This document shows, in pieces, positions 17,281 to 25,049 of a DNA stretch of 64,000 nt (position 1 is the first letter of the stretch; each line of letters begins with the position of its first letter). This DNA comes from Truepera sp. (GTDB lineage: Bacteria; Deinococcota; Deinococci; Deinococcales; Trueperaceae). Below the pieces are notes generated by a model, which was not told the DNA's origin, ran no database searches, and worked only from the letters and a program-made list of their open reading frames with translations. The stretch is from positions 44,962-108,961 of the forward strand of contig JAVSMU010000001.1 in NCBI GenBank assembly GCA_032027045.1. The letters are read 5' to 3'. A program made the translations under genes and the position numbers.

Positions 17281-17348
17281 AGCCGCCGCGCCGGGCTCGC
17301 CGTTTCGTAGCCGCCGCGCCGGGCTCGCTGCTTCGCAGTCGCCGCGCC
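17281..17348. repeat. 28-bp tandem repeat adjoining a stop codon
   Basis: Two 28-bp units (17281-17308 and 17309-17336, three differences) plus 12 bp of a third (17337-17348). The array ends 1 nt from the stop codon of the minus-strand PPOX-UbiA gene (17350-17352). The 284-bp interval 17066-17349 holds no other feature that I can support apart from the SDR ribosome site. Confidence 0.85.
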
Positions 17349-17349
17349 T

Positions 17350-18876
17350 TCAACCAGACCTGAACGCCGACCGGAACTCGTTCATCACCCGCCGCTGCCG
17401 CTCGATGTAGCGCCACACCCACGCCACCAGCCCTAATGCCGCGGCGAGGAACAGCAGGGGCAGCATCAGGCCGAGCGGCTCCAGCAGCAGCGCGAAGACC
17501 ATCAGGAGTCCCGCGAACAGGTGCGTTAGCGCCGTGTGGCCGTTGCTGGGCGCCAGGTCGACGGCGCTGGCGTCGTGGTAGCGCTGCGCGTAACGCGCCG
17601 CCTGCACCGCGAACGGCAGCGAGAGGAACGTGACGTAGACGGCGAATGGCGCCAAGCCCAGCAGCGGTAGGACCGCCACCAAGGCGTACGCGAGCGCGAA
17701 AACCACCAGCAGCACGTTTTTGGCGCGGCGCGTGCCGAGGCGCACCACCAGGGTCCGCTTGCGCGTCTTGGAGTCGGACTCGGCGTCGCCGAACGAGTTG
17801 ATGAGCAGGACGTTCGTGACCAGCAGCGCCACGGGCAAAGACAGGAGCAGCGCCTGCCAGGAGTAGGCGCCGGTTTGCACGAAGTACGTTCCGAGCGTGA
17901 TCCCCACCCCGTAAGTGGTGGCGATGAGCGCCTCCCCGACGCCCGGTGCCAGGTTGATGAACGAGAACCTACCCTCGGCCGCGGTGTAGAAGACGCCCGC
18001 TGCCAAGCCGTACAGGATCAACGGCAGCAGTCCCCAGCCGCTCACCACCAGCAGGTAGACGCCGATGACGGCAGCCACCAGGCTCAGGGCCAGCCCCCAG
18101 AAGCCCATCTCGGCGCGCGACACCAGCCCTAGCTGGATGACGCGGGAGCCGCCGCTGAACGGCCTGAGCGCCGCGCGGTTCTCGCCGTCGCGCTCGGCGT
18201 CCTTCCAGTCGTTGATCATGTTGGTTCCGACCTGCACGAGTAAGGCGGCGATCAGGGTGAGGGCGAACAGTCCTAAGTCGAGAGCGCCCATGGCGGATAG
18301 GGCCAGCGCCCCGCCCAGCAGCACCGACACGAGCGACGCCGTCAACGACAGCGGCCTGATAGCCGTACGGTACGCCCGGGCCTTCGCCAACAGGTCGTCC
18401 CAGGCGCTGGAGCGCTCCTGATTCTCGCGGAACTCGAAAACCGTAGGCGGCTGCCCCTGCAGGATCTCGGGGACGAAGCGGTACTTCACGCTATGAGGCC
18501 TCACCCGGATGAACTCCAAGCGGTCGAGGGCGCCCTGCCGCTCCATCTGCGCCACGATCGGCGAGCGATGGCGCAACAGCTCCACCGCCCGCTCGCGCCC
18601 AGCGTCGGCGACGATCTCGGCGCGGCCGATGACCTCACACTCCTCCATCTCCATGAAGGTCGCGCCCTGATGGATGAGCAGGGCCGTCTGCGGCACGTTG
18701 AGCCACTGGGTGATCTTGGGGTCACCCTTCATGCTCGTCAGGTAGATGTTGAAAGCTTCGTCTGCCGCGAAGTGCATCATGCGCAGCCTCGGCGCCCCAA
18801 GGTTGGACGTGCCGACCGCCCCAACCTCGGCCCGGGCCAGGTACGCGAGCACCTCGTCCTTCGAACGGTTCGCCAT
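17350..18876 (-). CDS. Pyridoxamine-5'-phosphate-oxidase-like domain fused to a UbiA prenyltransferase
   Basis: A 508-residue fusion. Residues 1-140 are a PPOX/FMN-binding split-barrel domain (AEVGAVGTSNLGAPRLRMMHF, GDPKITQWLNVPQTALLIHQ). Residues about 165-500 are a polytopic UbiA-type prenyltransferase with the first Asp-rich motif NMINDWKD (219-226) and a second NSFGDAESD near 360, plus at least eight hydrophobic segments. The membrane domain resembles MenA-type enzymes that prenylate naphthoate or aromatic acceptors. The N-terminal domain could bind flavin, F420 or haem. No other quinone genes are near. A leaderless -10 (TAGGCT, minus 18889-18884) sits 7 nt before ATG. Domain assignments are firm; the joint function is not known to me. 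Confidence 0.88.
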   Translation of the reverse strand: MANRSKDEVLAYLARAEVGAVGTSNLGAPRLRMMHFAADEAFNIYLTSMKGDPKITQWLNVPQTALLIHQGATFMEMEECEVIGRAEIVADAGRERAVELLRHRSPIVAQMERQGALDRLEFIRVRPHSVKYRFVPEILQGQPPTVFEFRENQERSSAWDDLLAKARAYRTAIRPLSLTASLVSVLLGGALALSAMGALDLGLFALTLIAALLVQVGTNMINDWKDAERDGENRAALRPFSGGSRVIQLGLVSRAEMGFWGLALSLVAAVIGVYLLVVSGWGLLPLILYGLAAGVFYTAAEGRFSFINLAPGVGEALIATTYGVGITLGTYFVQTGAYSWQALLLSLPVALLVTNVLLINSFGDAESDSKTRKRTLVVRLGTRRAKNVLLVVFALAYALVAVLPLLGLAPFAVYVTFLSLPFAVQAARYAQRYHDASAVDLAPSNGHTALTHLFAGLLMVFALLLEPLGLMLPLLFLAAALGLVAWVWRYIERQRRVMNEFRSAFRSG

Positions 18877-18883
18877 GCCTACA

Positions 18884-18889
18884 AGCCTA
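18884..18889 (-). promoter_or_regulatory. Leaderless -10 box of the PPOX-UbiA gene
   Basis: TAGGCT on the minus strand, 7 nt before ATG 18876; no Shine-Dalgarno is present. Confidence 0.45.
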
Positions 18890-18956
18890 AGCTAGCTCCC
18901 GGATCGCTTTCGCTCCACAGCATGCATAGCGGCGAACCGCTTGGCGGCGCTCCGGT

Positions 18957-19925
18957 TCAGGTCTCCAGGCTGGGCGGGTGCTCCGGTGTGAACCCGCTAT
19001 CGGTCAGCAGTTGGTCGACTTCTCTTCTCTGGCTTGGGGTGAGTTCCCAGTCGGCGGCGCGCACGTTGCGCTCGACCTGCGCCGGCGTCATGGCGCCGGC
19101 GATCACGCTGGGGATGGCGGGGTCGGCGAGGAGCCAGGCGAACGCCAGGTCGAGGAGCTCACGGCCGTGGCTTTCCGCGTAGCCGGCGAGCCTCTCCACG
19201 GCGCCCAGCACGTCCTCCGTCAGCTTGGGCTGCCACACTGCGTTGCCGGTAACACGGGTGCCGGCGGGCAGGGGCCGGCCCTTGCGGTACTTGCCGGTGA
19301 GGATGCCGCTGAACAGCGGGTAGTACGGCACGAACGCGATGCCGAGGCGGCGGCTGGTGGGCAAGACGTCCCTCTCCGCTTCGCGCCTGAGCAGGTTGTA
19401 CATGTTCTGCACGCTCACGAAGCGGGGCAGGTTCTGCTCGCTCGCTACGCTGTTCGCTTCGCGCAGTTGCGCGGCGCTGAAGTTCGAGCAGCCGACCTCG
19501 CGCACCTTGCCGGCGTCGATCTGCTCCCGCAGGGCGCCGAGGGTGTCGGCGATCGGCACGTTCTCGTCGGGGTAATGGAGCTGGTACAGGTCGACGTAGT
19601 CGGTTCGCAGGCGCCTCAGGCTCGCGTCCAAGGACTTCCTGACGTAATCGGGGTGCGCGCCACCCTCCAGGCCGGCGTGCTCGTTGGCGACGCCGAACTT
19701 GGTGGTGAGGATCACCTTGTCACGCTTGCTCCTGAGGGCTTCACCAATGAACTCCTCGCTCTTCGTTGCGCCGTAAGCGTCGGCGGTGTCGATGAAGGTG
19801 GCTCCCGCGTCGATGGCGGCGCTCACGACGTCGCGAGCCCCGGCGAGGTCCAGGCGGCCACCGAAGTTGTCGGTGCCGAGCCCGACCACGGGGACGGTGA
19901 GGGAGCCAATGGTCCGCGTTCGCAT
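18957..19925 (-). CDS. Aldo/keto reductase
   Basis: A 322-residue NADPH-dependent (alpha/beta)8-barrel oxidoreductase. The catalytic set is visible: Asp46 and Tyr51 in FIDTADAYGATKSE, Lys75 in VILTTKFG, and His in LYQLHYPDE. The coenzyme-binding C-terminal segment (FAWLLADPAIPSVIAGAMTPAQVERNV) is typical of the YajO/Tas-like AKR group. It reduces small aldehydes or ketones; the substrate is not predictable. The start ATG 19925 is supported by a leaderless -10 box. About 80 bp separate it from the PPOX-UbiA gene downstream, which has its own -10. Confidence 0.9.
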   Translation of the reverse strand: MRTRTIGSLTVPVVGLGTDNFGGRLDLAGARDVVSAAIDAGATFIDTADAYGATKSEEFIGEALRSKRDKVILTTKFGVANEHAGLEGGAHPDYVRKSLDASLRRLRTDYVDLYQLHYPDENVPIADTLGALREQIDAGKVREVGCSNFSAAQLREANSVASEQNLPRFVSVQNMYNLLRREAERDVLPTSRRLGIAFVPYYPLFSGILTGKYRKGRPLPAGTRVTGNAVWQPKLTEDVLGAVERLAGYAESHGRELLDLAFAWLLADPAIPSVIAGAMTPAQVERNVRAADWELTPSQRREVDQLLTDSGFTPEHPPSLET

Positions 19926-19931
19926 GCCGCG

Positions 19932-19937
19932 AGTCTA
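19932..19937 (-). promoter_or_regulatory. Leaderless -10 box of the aldo/keto reductase gene
   Basis: TAGACT on the minus strand (19937-19932), exactly 6 nt before ATG 19925; no Shine-Dalgarno. Confidence 0.5.
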
Positions 19938-20002
19938 GCGCGCAGGTTGCGCCGAGTTCATGCCTGCGGGACCGCGCGGATGAATGACCATGCTGCCCCA
20001 AC

Positions 20003-20044
20003 TGCCAATCTGGCAAAATGAACGACCAGACTGGCAGAAAGGAG
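20003..20044 (+). promoter_or_regulatory. Inverted repeat and ribosome site before the antitoxin-like gene
   Basis: TGCCA-ATC-TGGCA (20003-20015) is a perfect inverted repeat, with a third half-site CTGGCAG at 20031-20037. AAAGGAG (20038-20044) lies 6 nt before GTG 20051. Palindromes before antitoxin genes usually serve autorepression. Confidence 0.45.
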
Positions 20045-20050
20045 CTCGAC

Positions 20051-20485
20051 GTGGCTACCTGGGTCCCCGCAGCACCCAAAGCGCCTGATGGCTCTTCGAG
20101 CTTCGTTCACACGGCAGTATTCGGACAGGAGTTGGGCTCCGAAGCCGCCTTCGAGTTGATCGACGCTGGACTGGAGAGGAGGATTCTGGACAACTTCCTG
20201 AAACTGTTCCCACAAGCGGATGACGCGGTGGGCCGGGTCTTGAGTTTGAGCGAACGCTCGCTGGCGCGGCGGCGCGGCCACGGCAGGCTCACGCCTACCG
20301 AGAGCGACCGCCTTTACCGTCTGATCGAGTTGTTCGATCAAGCCAGCAGCGTGGCGCTGAGGGTTCCGAGTGCTGTGATGCGCGGCCAGAGGAACGTTCT
20401 CCTCGATCCGGAACACCCCGGGTGGCGCAGAGTGAGCATCTCGGATCCCGAGCCGTTCTTGTTCGACTCACGCCTGCTTGGTTGA
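20051..20485 (+). CDS. Fusion remnant: DUF2384 (Xre/ParS-type) antitoxin N-part joined to the RES toxin C-terminus
   Basis: A 144-residue protein from GTG 20051 (AAAGGAG 6 nt upstream; an ATG at 20018 in the same frame lacks such a site). The first 97 residues match Xre/MbcA-type antitoxins: a helical N-part, then RVLSLSERSLARRRGHGRLTPTESDRLYRL. Where the antitoxin should continue to its toxin-binding C-terminus, the sequence switches (about nt 20342) to SVALRVPSAVMRGQRNVLL and DPEHPGWRRVSI, then a PFLFDSRLL ending. That is the standard last part of RES-domain NAD+-degrading toxins. I infer that a Xre-RES operon lost the antitoxin 3' end, the toxin start and the RES catalytic residues in one in-frame deletion. 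The product is probably non-toxic but may still bind DNA. Confidence 0.75.
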   Translation: MATWVPAAPKAPDGSSSFVHTAVFGQELGSEAAFELIDAGLERRILDNFLKLFPQADDAVGRVLSLSERSLARRRGHGRLTPTESDRLYRLIELFDQASSVALRVPSAVMRGQRNVLLDPEHPGWRRVSISDPEPFLFDSRLLG

Positions 20486-20563
20486 GGCCCCGCAGCCTGG
20501 CTAGACGGCCATGTGTCGTTCGCCCGGCGCCGGGAGATTAAGTCAAATTTTGTGCGTCGTCAC

Positions 20564-20569
20564 TAGCCT
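20564..20569 (+). promoter_or_regulatory. Leaderless -10 box of the LRR lipoprotein gene
   Basis: TAGCCT, 6 nt before ATG 20576. A GGAGG overlaps the interval but is only 1-2 nt from the ATG, too close to act as a Shine-Dalgarno. Confidence 0.45.
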
Positions 20570-20575
20570 GGAGGC

Positions 20576-22189
20576 ATGAACCTTCAACGGCACGGACTCC
20601 CACGCCTTCTGCTCCTCGTGTTCCTTATCCTCTCTCTCGCCGCTTGCGGTTCGGCACCGACCCCGCCAGGCGGCGGTGGTCCCAAGCCCAAACCGACCGA
20701 CCCGATTCCCAACCCACCTGAAACGTCAACCCTGAGCATCGAAGGCCTGACGCTCACGCCGAGCCTCGCGCCGGAGGGCGGCTCCGTGTTGGTGGCGTTC
20801 ACGGTTCACAACCGTGGCGCCGACGCGGTCCCGGCTTCCACCACCGTCCTTCGCCTCAACGGCAGCGCGCGCGAGGTCCGGACCGGGGACGCCGTCCTCG
20901 CGGAGTTGGCAACCCCACAACTGCAGCCGGGAGATGCGAAGGCGTTCAGCGAGATGGTCGCGCTGGGCGGCACGCCCTTGGGCGCTTACTTCTTGTGGGT
21001 GCTGGCGGGGGCCGAGGACGACACGGCGCACGCGGCCGCGCCGCTCGGCGTGGCGCTACCCGCCTGCGAAGCTCCGCAAGTGGTGGTCGACATACCGGAC
21101 GCTTCTCTTCGCCAGTACCTTACCGAGGCCCTCACGGTCAGTGGCGAGCTCAGGTGCGGCGCCATGCACGACCTGCTCACCTTCGAGTTCGGCGGCTTCG
21201 GCAAGCCGAAGGTCGGTTCGCTGGTGGGCATGCAGCACGCCGCTAACCTGACGGAGCTGATCATGCAAGGCCAGACGGAGTTGGAGGACTTGACGCCTTT
21301 GCAGGGCCTGACGGGGCTCACGTCCCTTACCGCAAGCAACCTAGCGGTGAAGGACGTGGCGCCACTCAGCCAGCTGCGTAACCTGAGCCGCCTCGACCTC
21401 TCGTGGAACTACGAGATCGAGGACCTGGCGCCGCTCAAGTACCTCACCGGCCTGACGGAGCTAGACCTCTACTACTCGCTGACCGCGGGTAAGGGCATTG
21501 GTGAGATCGTGCCGCTCCTCACTCAACTGACGGACCTCAATATCGGCTGGTCGAACCTCACGGACATCGAGATGATCCGCGGCATGACGGGCCTCACGAA
21601 ACTGAACGTGGGCTGGAACTCGCTGGCGAGCATCGAGCCCCTAGCGGGCCTCACGAACCTGACCGAGTTGAACGTCGGCAAGTCCGGCACTACGGACCTG
21701 TCGGCGCTCAGCGGGCTGGTGAACCTGACCACCTTGGGAGTCCGGTTGAACAGCGTCACCAGCCTCTCCCCCTTGGCGGCCATGACGGACCTGAGGAAGC
21801 TCGACGCCGGCAGTAACGAGGTGAACAGCCTCGCCGGCCTCGAGGGCCTGACGAGGCTCGAGGAGCTCAACCTCAGCTCCAACGACGGCATCGCCGACAT
21901 TACGGCCCTGGCGGGCCTCACTGCCATGACCGACCTCGACCTGAGCGGGAACGCGGTCGAGGACATCGGAACCCTGCAGCACCTCACCGGACTCAAGACC
22001 CTCGAGTTGTCCGACAACCGGATCAGCGACATTGGGGTGCTCACGGGGCTGGCCGCCCTCGAAGAAGTCGACCTGAGCGAGAACTGCCTGGACGAGACGC
22101 CGGGCTCCGCCGCCAGCCAGGTCATCACCGAGCTGAAGAACCGAGGCGTGACGGTCTGGGCGAGTTTCCAGGGCGACGGGTGTGATTGA
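20576..22189 (+). CDS. Leucine-rich-repeat lipoprotein (internalin-like)
   Basis: A 537-residue exported lipoprotein. The signal LLLLVFLILSLAAC puts the lipidated Cys at residue 24, followed by a Pro/Gly/Lys linker. Residues about 60-155 look like a CARDB/Ig-type domain (VLVAFTVHNRGADAVPASTT). From about residue 215 there are some fourteen 22-residue leucine-rich repeats of the internalin kind (LTGLTELDLYYS, LTNLTELNVGKS, LTRLEELNLSSN). It likely binds proteins or glycans at the cell surface. The last codons (GGG TGT GAT TGA) are the first part of a 28-bp tandem repeat that continues past the stop. Confidence 0.9.
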   Translation: MNLQRHGLPRLLLLVFLILSLAACGSAPTPPGGGGPKPKPTDPIPNPPETSTLSIEGLTLTPSLAPEGGSVLVAFTVHNRGADAVPASTTVLRLNGSAREVRTGDAVLAELATPQLQPGDAKAFSEMVALGGTPLGAYFLWVLAGAEDDTAHAAAPLGVALPACEAPQVVVDIPDASLRQYLTEALTVSGELRCGAMHDLLTFEFGGFGKPKVGSLVGMQHAANLTELIMQGQTELEDLTPLQGLTGLTSLTASNLAVKDVAPLSQLRNLSRLDLSWNYEIEDLAPLKYLTGLTELDLYYSLTAGKGIGEIVPLLTQLTDLNIGWSNLTDIEMIRGMTGLTKLNVGWNSLASIEPLAGLTNLTELNVGKSGTTDLSALSGLVNLTTLGVRLNSVTSLSPLAAMTDLRKLDAGSNEVNSLAGLEGLTRLEELNLSSNDGIADITALAGLTAMTDLDLSGNAVEDIGTLQHLTGLKTLELSDNRISDIGVLTGLAALEEVDLSENCLDETPGSAASQVITELKNRGVTVWASFQGDGCD

Positions 22190-22261
22190 ACGGTCGCGAT
22201 GCACCGGATGTGTTTGAGCGCTTGCGATCGAACGGGTGTGATTGCACGGTCGTGATCGAGC
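22178..22261. repeat. 28-bp tandem repeat containing the LRR gene stop codon
   Basis: Three degenerate 28-bp units (22178-22205, 22206-22233, 22234-22261), each opening GG(G/A)TGTG(A/T)TTG. The first unit includes the last codons and TGA of the LRR gene. Confidence 0.8.
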
Positions 22262-22271
22262 GGCGCTAATC

Positions 22272-22309
22272 GAACCTACCCCGGCTACGGCTATAGTCGG
22301 GGTAGGTTC
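22272..22309 (+). promoter_or_regulatory. Perfect 12-bp inverted repeat flanking a -10 box
   Basis: GAACCTACCCCG (22272-22283) and CGGGGTAGGTTC (22298-22309) are exact inverted repeats, and the 14-bp centre holds the -10 box TATAGT (22292-22297). This is 4 nt from the ATG of the MalT/BTAD regulator, so the site could be an operator over the promoter core or a 5'-end hairpin. Autoregulation is the simplest reading. Confidence 0.65.
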
Positions 22310-22312
22310 ACG

Positions 22313-25036
22313 ATGCTCAGTTTTCGCCCACAGGCAAGCGGCGGCTACCTAAGACGCGGCAGACTCCTCGGAATGTTGCCCGATGAGCCCGGTTTCGTCG
22401 TGTGGCTCGAGGCGCCGTATGGGTACGGCAAGACCATCCTCGCGAGCCAGTGGGCCGATCTTCTCGAGGGCGAGGGTTGGCGCGTCGTCTGGACGGCGCT
22501 TGGCGGGCGAGAGGCCAGAGCACCCATCGCCAAAGAGCTGGGCCTTCCGGAAGGCGCACCTTGGGGCGCGCTGTTGGACGCCCTCTGGCAGCAGCGGACA
22601 TTGCTCGTCATCGAGGACCTCGAGACGGTCGAGGATCACGAGGCACTGGCGCCGCTCCTCAGGGACGTGCGTGGCTTGCTCCTGCTGGCGAGCCGCACGC
22701 GCATCGACTGTTCGGAGCTGCCCCGGCTGGTGACCCGGCGGCGGTTGATCCACCTGAGCAGTGCCGAGCTAGGGTTCAGCGAAGCGGAAGCGAGACAGCT
22801 GTCCGGCAACGACGAGCGGGCGTCCGACGTGTGGAGGCGGACGCACGGTTGGCCCTTGCCGCTGCATTTCGCCCTGCTCGCCGGGGATATGCCGGAGAGC
22901 AGCAGTCTTCTCGACGGGATGCGCGCGAGCCTGGACGATGCCGAATGGGAAGAAGCCCTGCTGCTGGCCACGGTTGTGCAGCTGCCGCGGGCCGGGGCGA
23001 CCCCGGCCACGGAGCGGCTCGCACGCGGCGGCTTCGCCCAGCGCACGGAGGGCGGTTTCCGGCTTCACCCATTGGTCGGTGAGGCCCTGCTGCACGCCAA
23101 CAAGGAAGCGGCGGGCGCGGTGCTCAGGCGAGAGGCGCTGAGGCTGCCGGTGGTGGAGCGCGCCGAGGCCTTCGAACGGAGCGGGCTTCTTGGCGACCTG
23201 GAAGCGACCCTCGAGGCCGTGACCACGCAACTGTGGCGCCTGGCGCCCGAAGGCGTGCTCCGCTGGGACGCGCTGCTTACCACCCCTGCGTCGGCACGCC
23301 GCCACGTCATGGTGGGCGCCGCGCTCAAGGCGTTGGGCCGGCACCACGAGAGTGCGGCGCGGCTGGAAGCGGCGCTGGCCGCCGGCACGCTCTCACCGGA
23401 CGAGCAGGTGATGGCGCTAGGGGAGCTCTGCTGGGCTCAGGCCTTCACCGACCCCGCGGCAGCCGCCAGAACCGTCGAGGAGGCCGAGCCGCTTCTCGAC
23501 GAGGTGAGCCCGGAGCGCGCCGGGCGCTTCCTGGCGAACGCCTTCTTCGTCGACATCAGCCGGCAGCGCTTCGATGACGCGCTGGCCAAGCTCGAGCGCG
23601 CCATGCAGCTCTTCCCGGCCGACAGCCCGTACCGGTTGGGAGCTCAGATAAACCACGCCTTGGGTCGCTGGGACAAGCATGGTGACGTTGAAACGCGCCT
23701 CCGGGTGCAAGCCGAGACGCTGCCCGAGGTGTGGCGCCTCTACCCCAGTGACGCCCCGGGCCAGTGCCGCGATCTGGGCATGCTGCACGGTTGGCTCGGC
23801 AACACCTCGACAGCACGCGCCTACTTCGAGGAGGCGTTGCGCGGAGCCCGTTCCAACCCCCTGGTCGGCTTGGAGGTAGAGGCGGCGCTGGCTGCCATGG
23901 ACGCTGACCCCGAGCCGTTCCATCAGCTGCTGAGCAAGGCCGAGGAGTGGGGCGACCCCTACACGCAGGAGATAATCACCATGCACGGCGTGAAGACGCT
24001 GTCTCACGACCGGGTGGCGGCAGAGAACTTCTACGCGCGCAGCGCCGCGCAGGGCGGTCTGGCCGCCGCCTCATACGCCGAGCTGCTGGTGGCGCACGGC
24101 GAGACCGCCACCGCCCTCCGGCTGGTGTCTGAGAACCTGGAGGAATACACCGACAGGGCGCGCCGACTCTACCTGAAGGCAGCGCGCTATCGCCTCACGC
24201 GCGATCCCGAGCACTTGTCGGCCCTTCTCGATCACACCACTGCCGGGCCGCGGTTGTTGCCGGGGCTCGTGCCGCTGGCCGAACTCCCGCGCGACCGGCC
24301 CGAGCTGTCGCTCGGCTACCCGCTCGAGGTCGTGATGGCCTCCGACTGGAAAGAGGCCCGCGAACTCCGGGCCGGCGAGCTACCCGACCTGGAGCTGCTG
24401 CTCCTGGGCCGACTGACGGTGCGCCTCCTCGGGGAGGAAGTGCGCCTACCCGAGCGGCAACAGCAGATACTCACGCTGTTCGCGCTGGGGCTGAACCGGG
24501 AGGAGGTGGCGGAGGCCATGTGGCCTGAGAGCAGCTCCACCAAGCAGCGCAACAACCTGGGGGTGCAGATGAGCCTGCTGCGCAAGCAGGTCGAGCCGTG
24601 GGGCGTCAGGACGTACGTTTTCGAGAACGGCCTCAAGAGGGTGACCGCCGACGTCACCCGACTCAAGAACGCCATCGCGGCGCGGGACGCGGTGGCGGTG
24701 CTCGAACTGTACCTGGAGCCGCTGGCGCCGGGCATGGGGCTGGACGCGGTGCTCCTCGTGCGCGAGCAGTTGCGCGAGGAGGTCGTCGGTCTGCTGGAGG
24801 GAGCAGCCGCCGAAGCCGACGGAGAACGGGCGGAGGCGTACCTGGCGCGCATCCTGGAGCTCGAACCGTTACACGAGCGCGCCCTGCAGGGCTTGCTTGG
24901 GCACCTGCTGCAGCGGGGAAGGCGGCGCGACGCGCATAAGCGGTACCGTTCGTTCGCTCGGCTGCTGGAGGAGGAGATGGGCCTCGAACCGTTGCCGGAG
25001 ACTAGGGAGTTGCTGCGAGAGCCCGGTACCGCCTGA
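22313..25036 (+). CDS. MalT-like ATPase regulator with C-terminal BTAD domain
   Basis: A 907-residue STAND-type regulator built in the opposite order from the one at 7.5 kb. The N-terminus carries a MalT-like ATPase (Walker A APYGYGKT at 34-41, LLVIEDLETV as Walker B, LLLASRTRID). A long TPR-like helical region occupies about 270-680. The C-terminal 230 residues form a winged helix (LPERQQQILTLFALGLNREEVAEAMWPES) plus a BTAD module (LEPLHERALQGLLGHLLQRGRRRDAHKRY). It is probably a ligand-triggered transcription activator. A perfect palindrome around its own -10 suggests autoregulation. It is followed after 13 bp by a convergent gene. Confidence 0.85.
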   Translation: MLSFRPQASGGYLRRGRLLGMLPDEPGFVVWLEAPYGYGKTILASQWADLLEGEGWRVVWTALGGREARAPIAKELGLPEGAPWGALLDALWQQRTLLVIEDLETVEDHEALAPLLRDVRGLLLLASRTRIDCSELPRLVTRRRLIHLSSAELGFSEAEARQLSGNDERASDVWRRTHGWPLPLHFALLAGDMPESSSLLDGMRASLDDAEWEEALLLATVVQLPRAGATPATERLARGGFAQRTEGGFRLHPLVGEALLHANKEAAGAVLRREALRLPVVERAEAFERSGLLGDLEATLEAVTTQLWRLAPEGVLRWDALLTTPASARRHVMVGAALKALGRHHESAARLEAALAAGTLSPDEQVMALGELCWAQAFTDPAAAARTVEEAEPLLDEVSPERAGRFLANAFFVDISRQRFDDALAKLERAMQLFPADSPYRLGAQINHALGRWDKHGDVETRLRVQAETLPEVWRLYPSDAPGQCRDLGMLHGWLGNTSTARAYFEEALRGARSNPLVGLEVEAALAAMDADPEPFHQLLSKAEEWGDPYTQEIITMHGVKTLSHDRVAAENFYARSAAQGGLAAASYAELLVAHGETATALRLVSENLEEYTDRARRLYLKAARYRLTRDPEHLSALLDHTTAGPRLLPGLVPLAELPRDRPELSLGYPLEVVMASDWKEARELRAGELPDLELLLLGRLTVRLLGEEVRLPERQQQILTLFALGLNREEVAEAMWPESSSTKQRNNLGVQMSLLRKQVEPWGVRTYVFENGLKRVTADVTRLKNAIAARDAVAVLELYLEPLAPGMGLDAVLLVREQLREEVVGLLEGAAAEADGERAEAYLARILELEPLHERALQGLLGHLLQRGRRRDAHKRYRSFARLLEEEMGLEPLPETRELLREPGTA

Positions 25037-25049
25037 CTCCGGCCCGCCC

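Noticed and set aside
20523..20534. CCCGGCGCCGGG palindrome before the LRR gene
   Set aside because: No loop and GC-only; in a high-GC genome this is likely by chance, and it is not placed on a promoter element.
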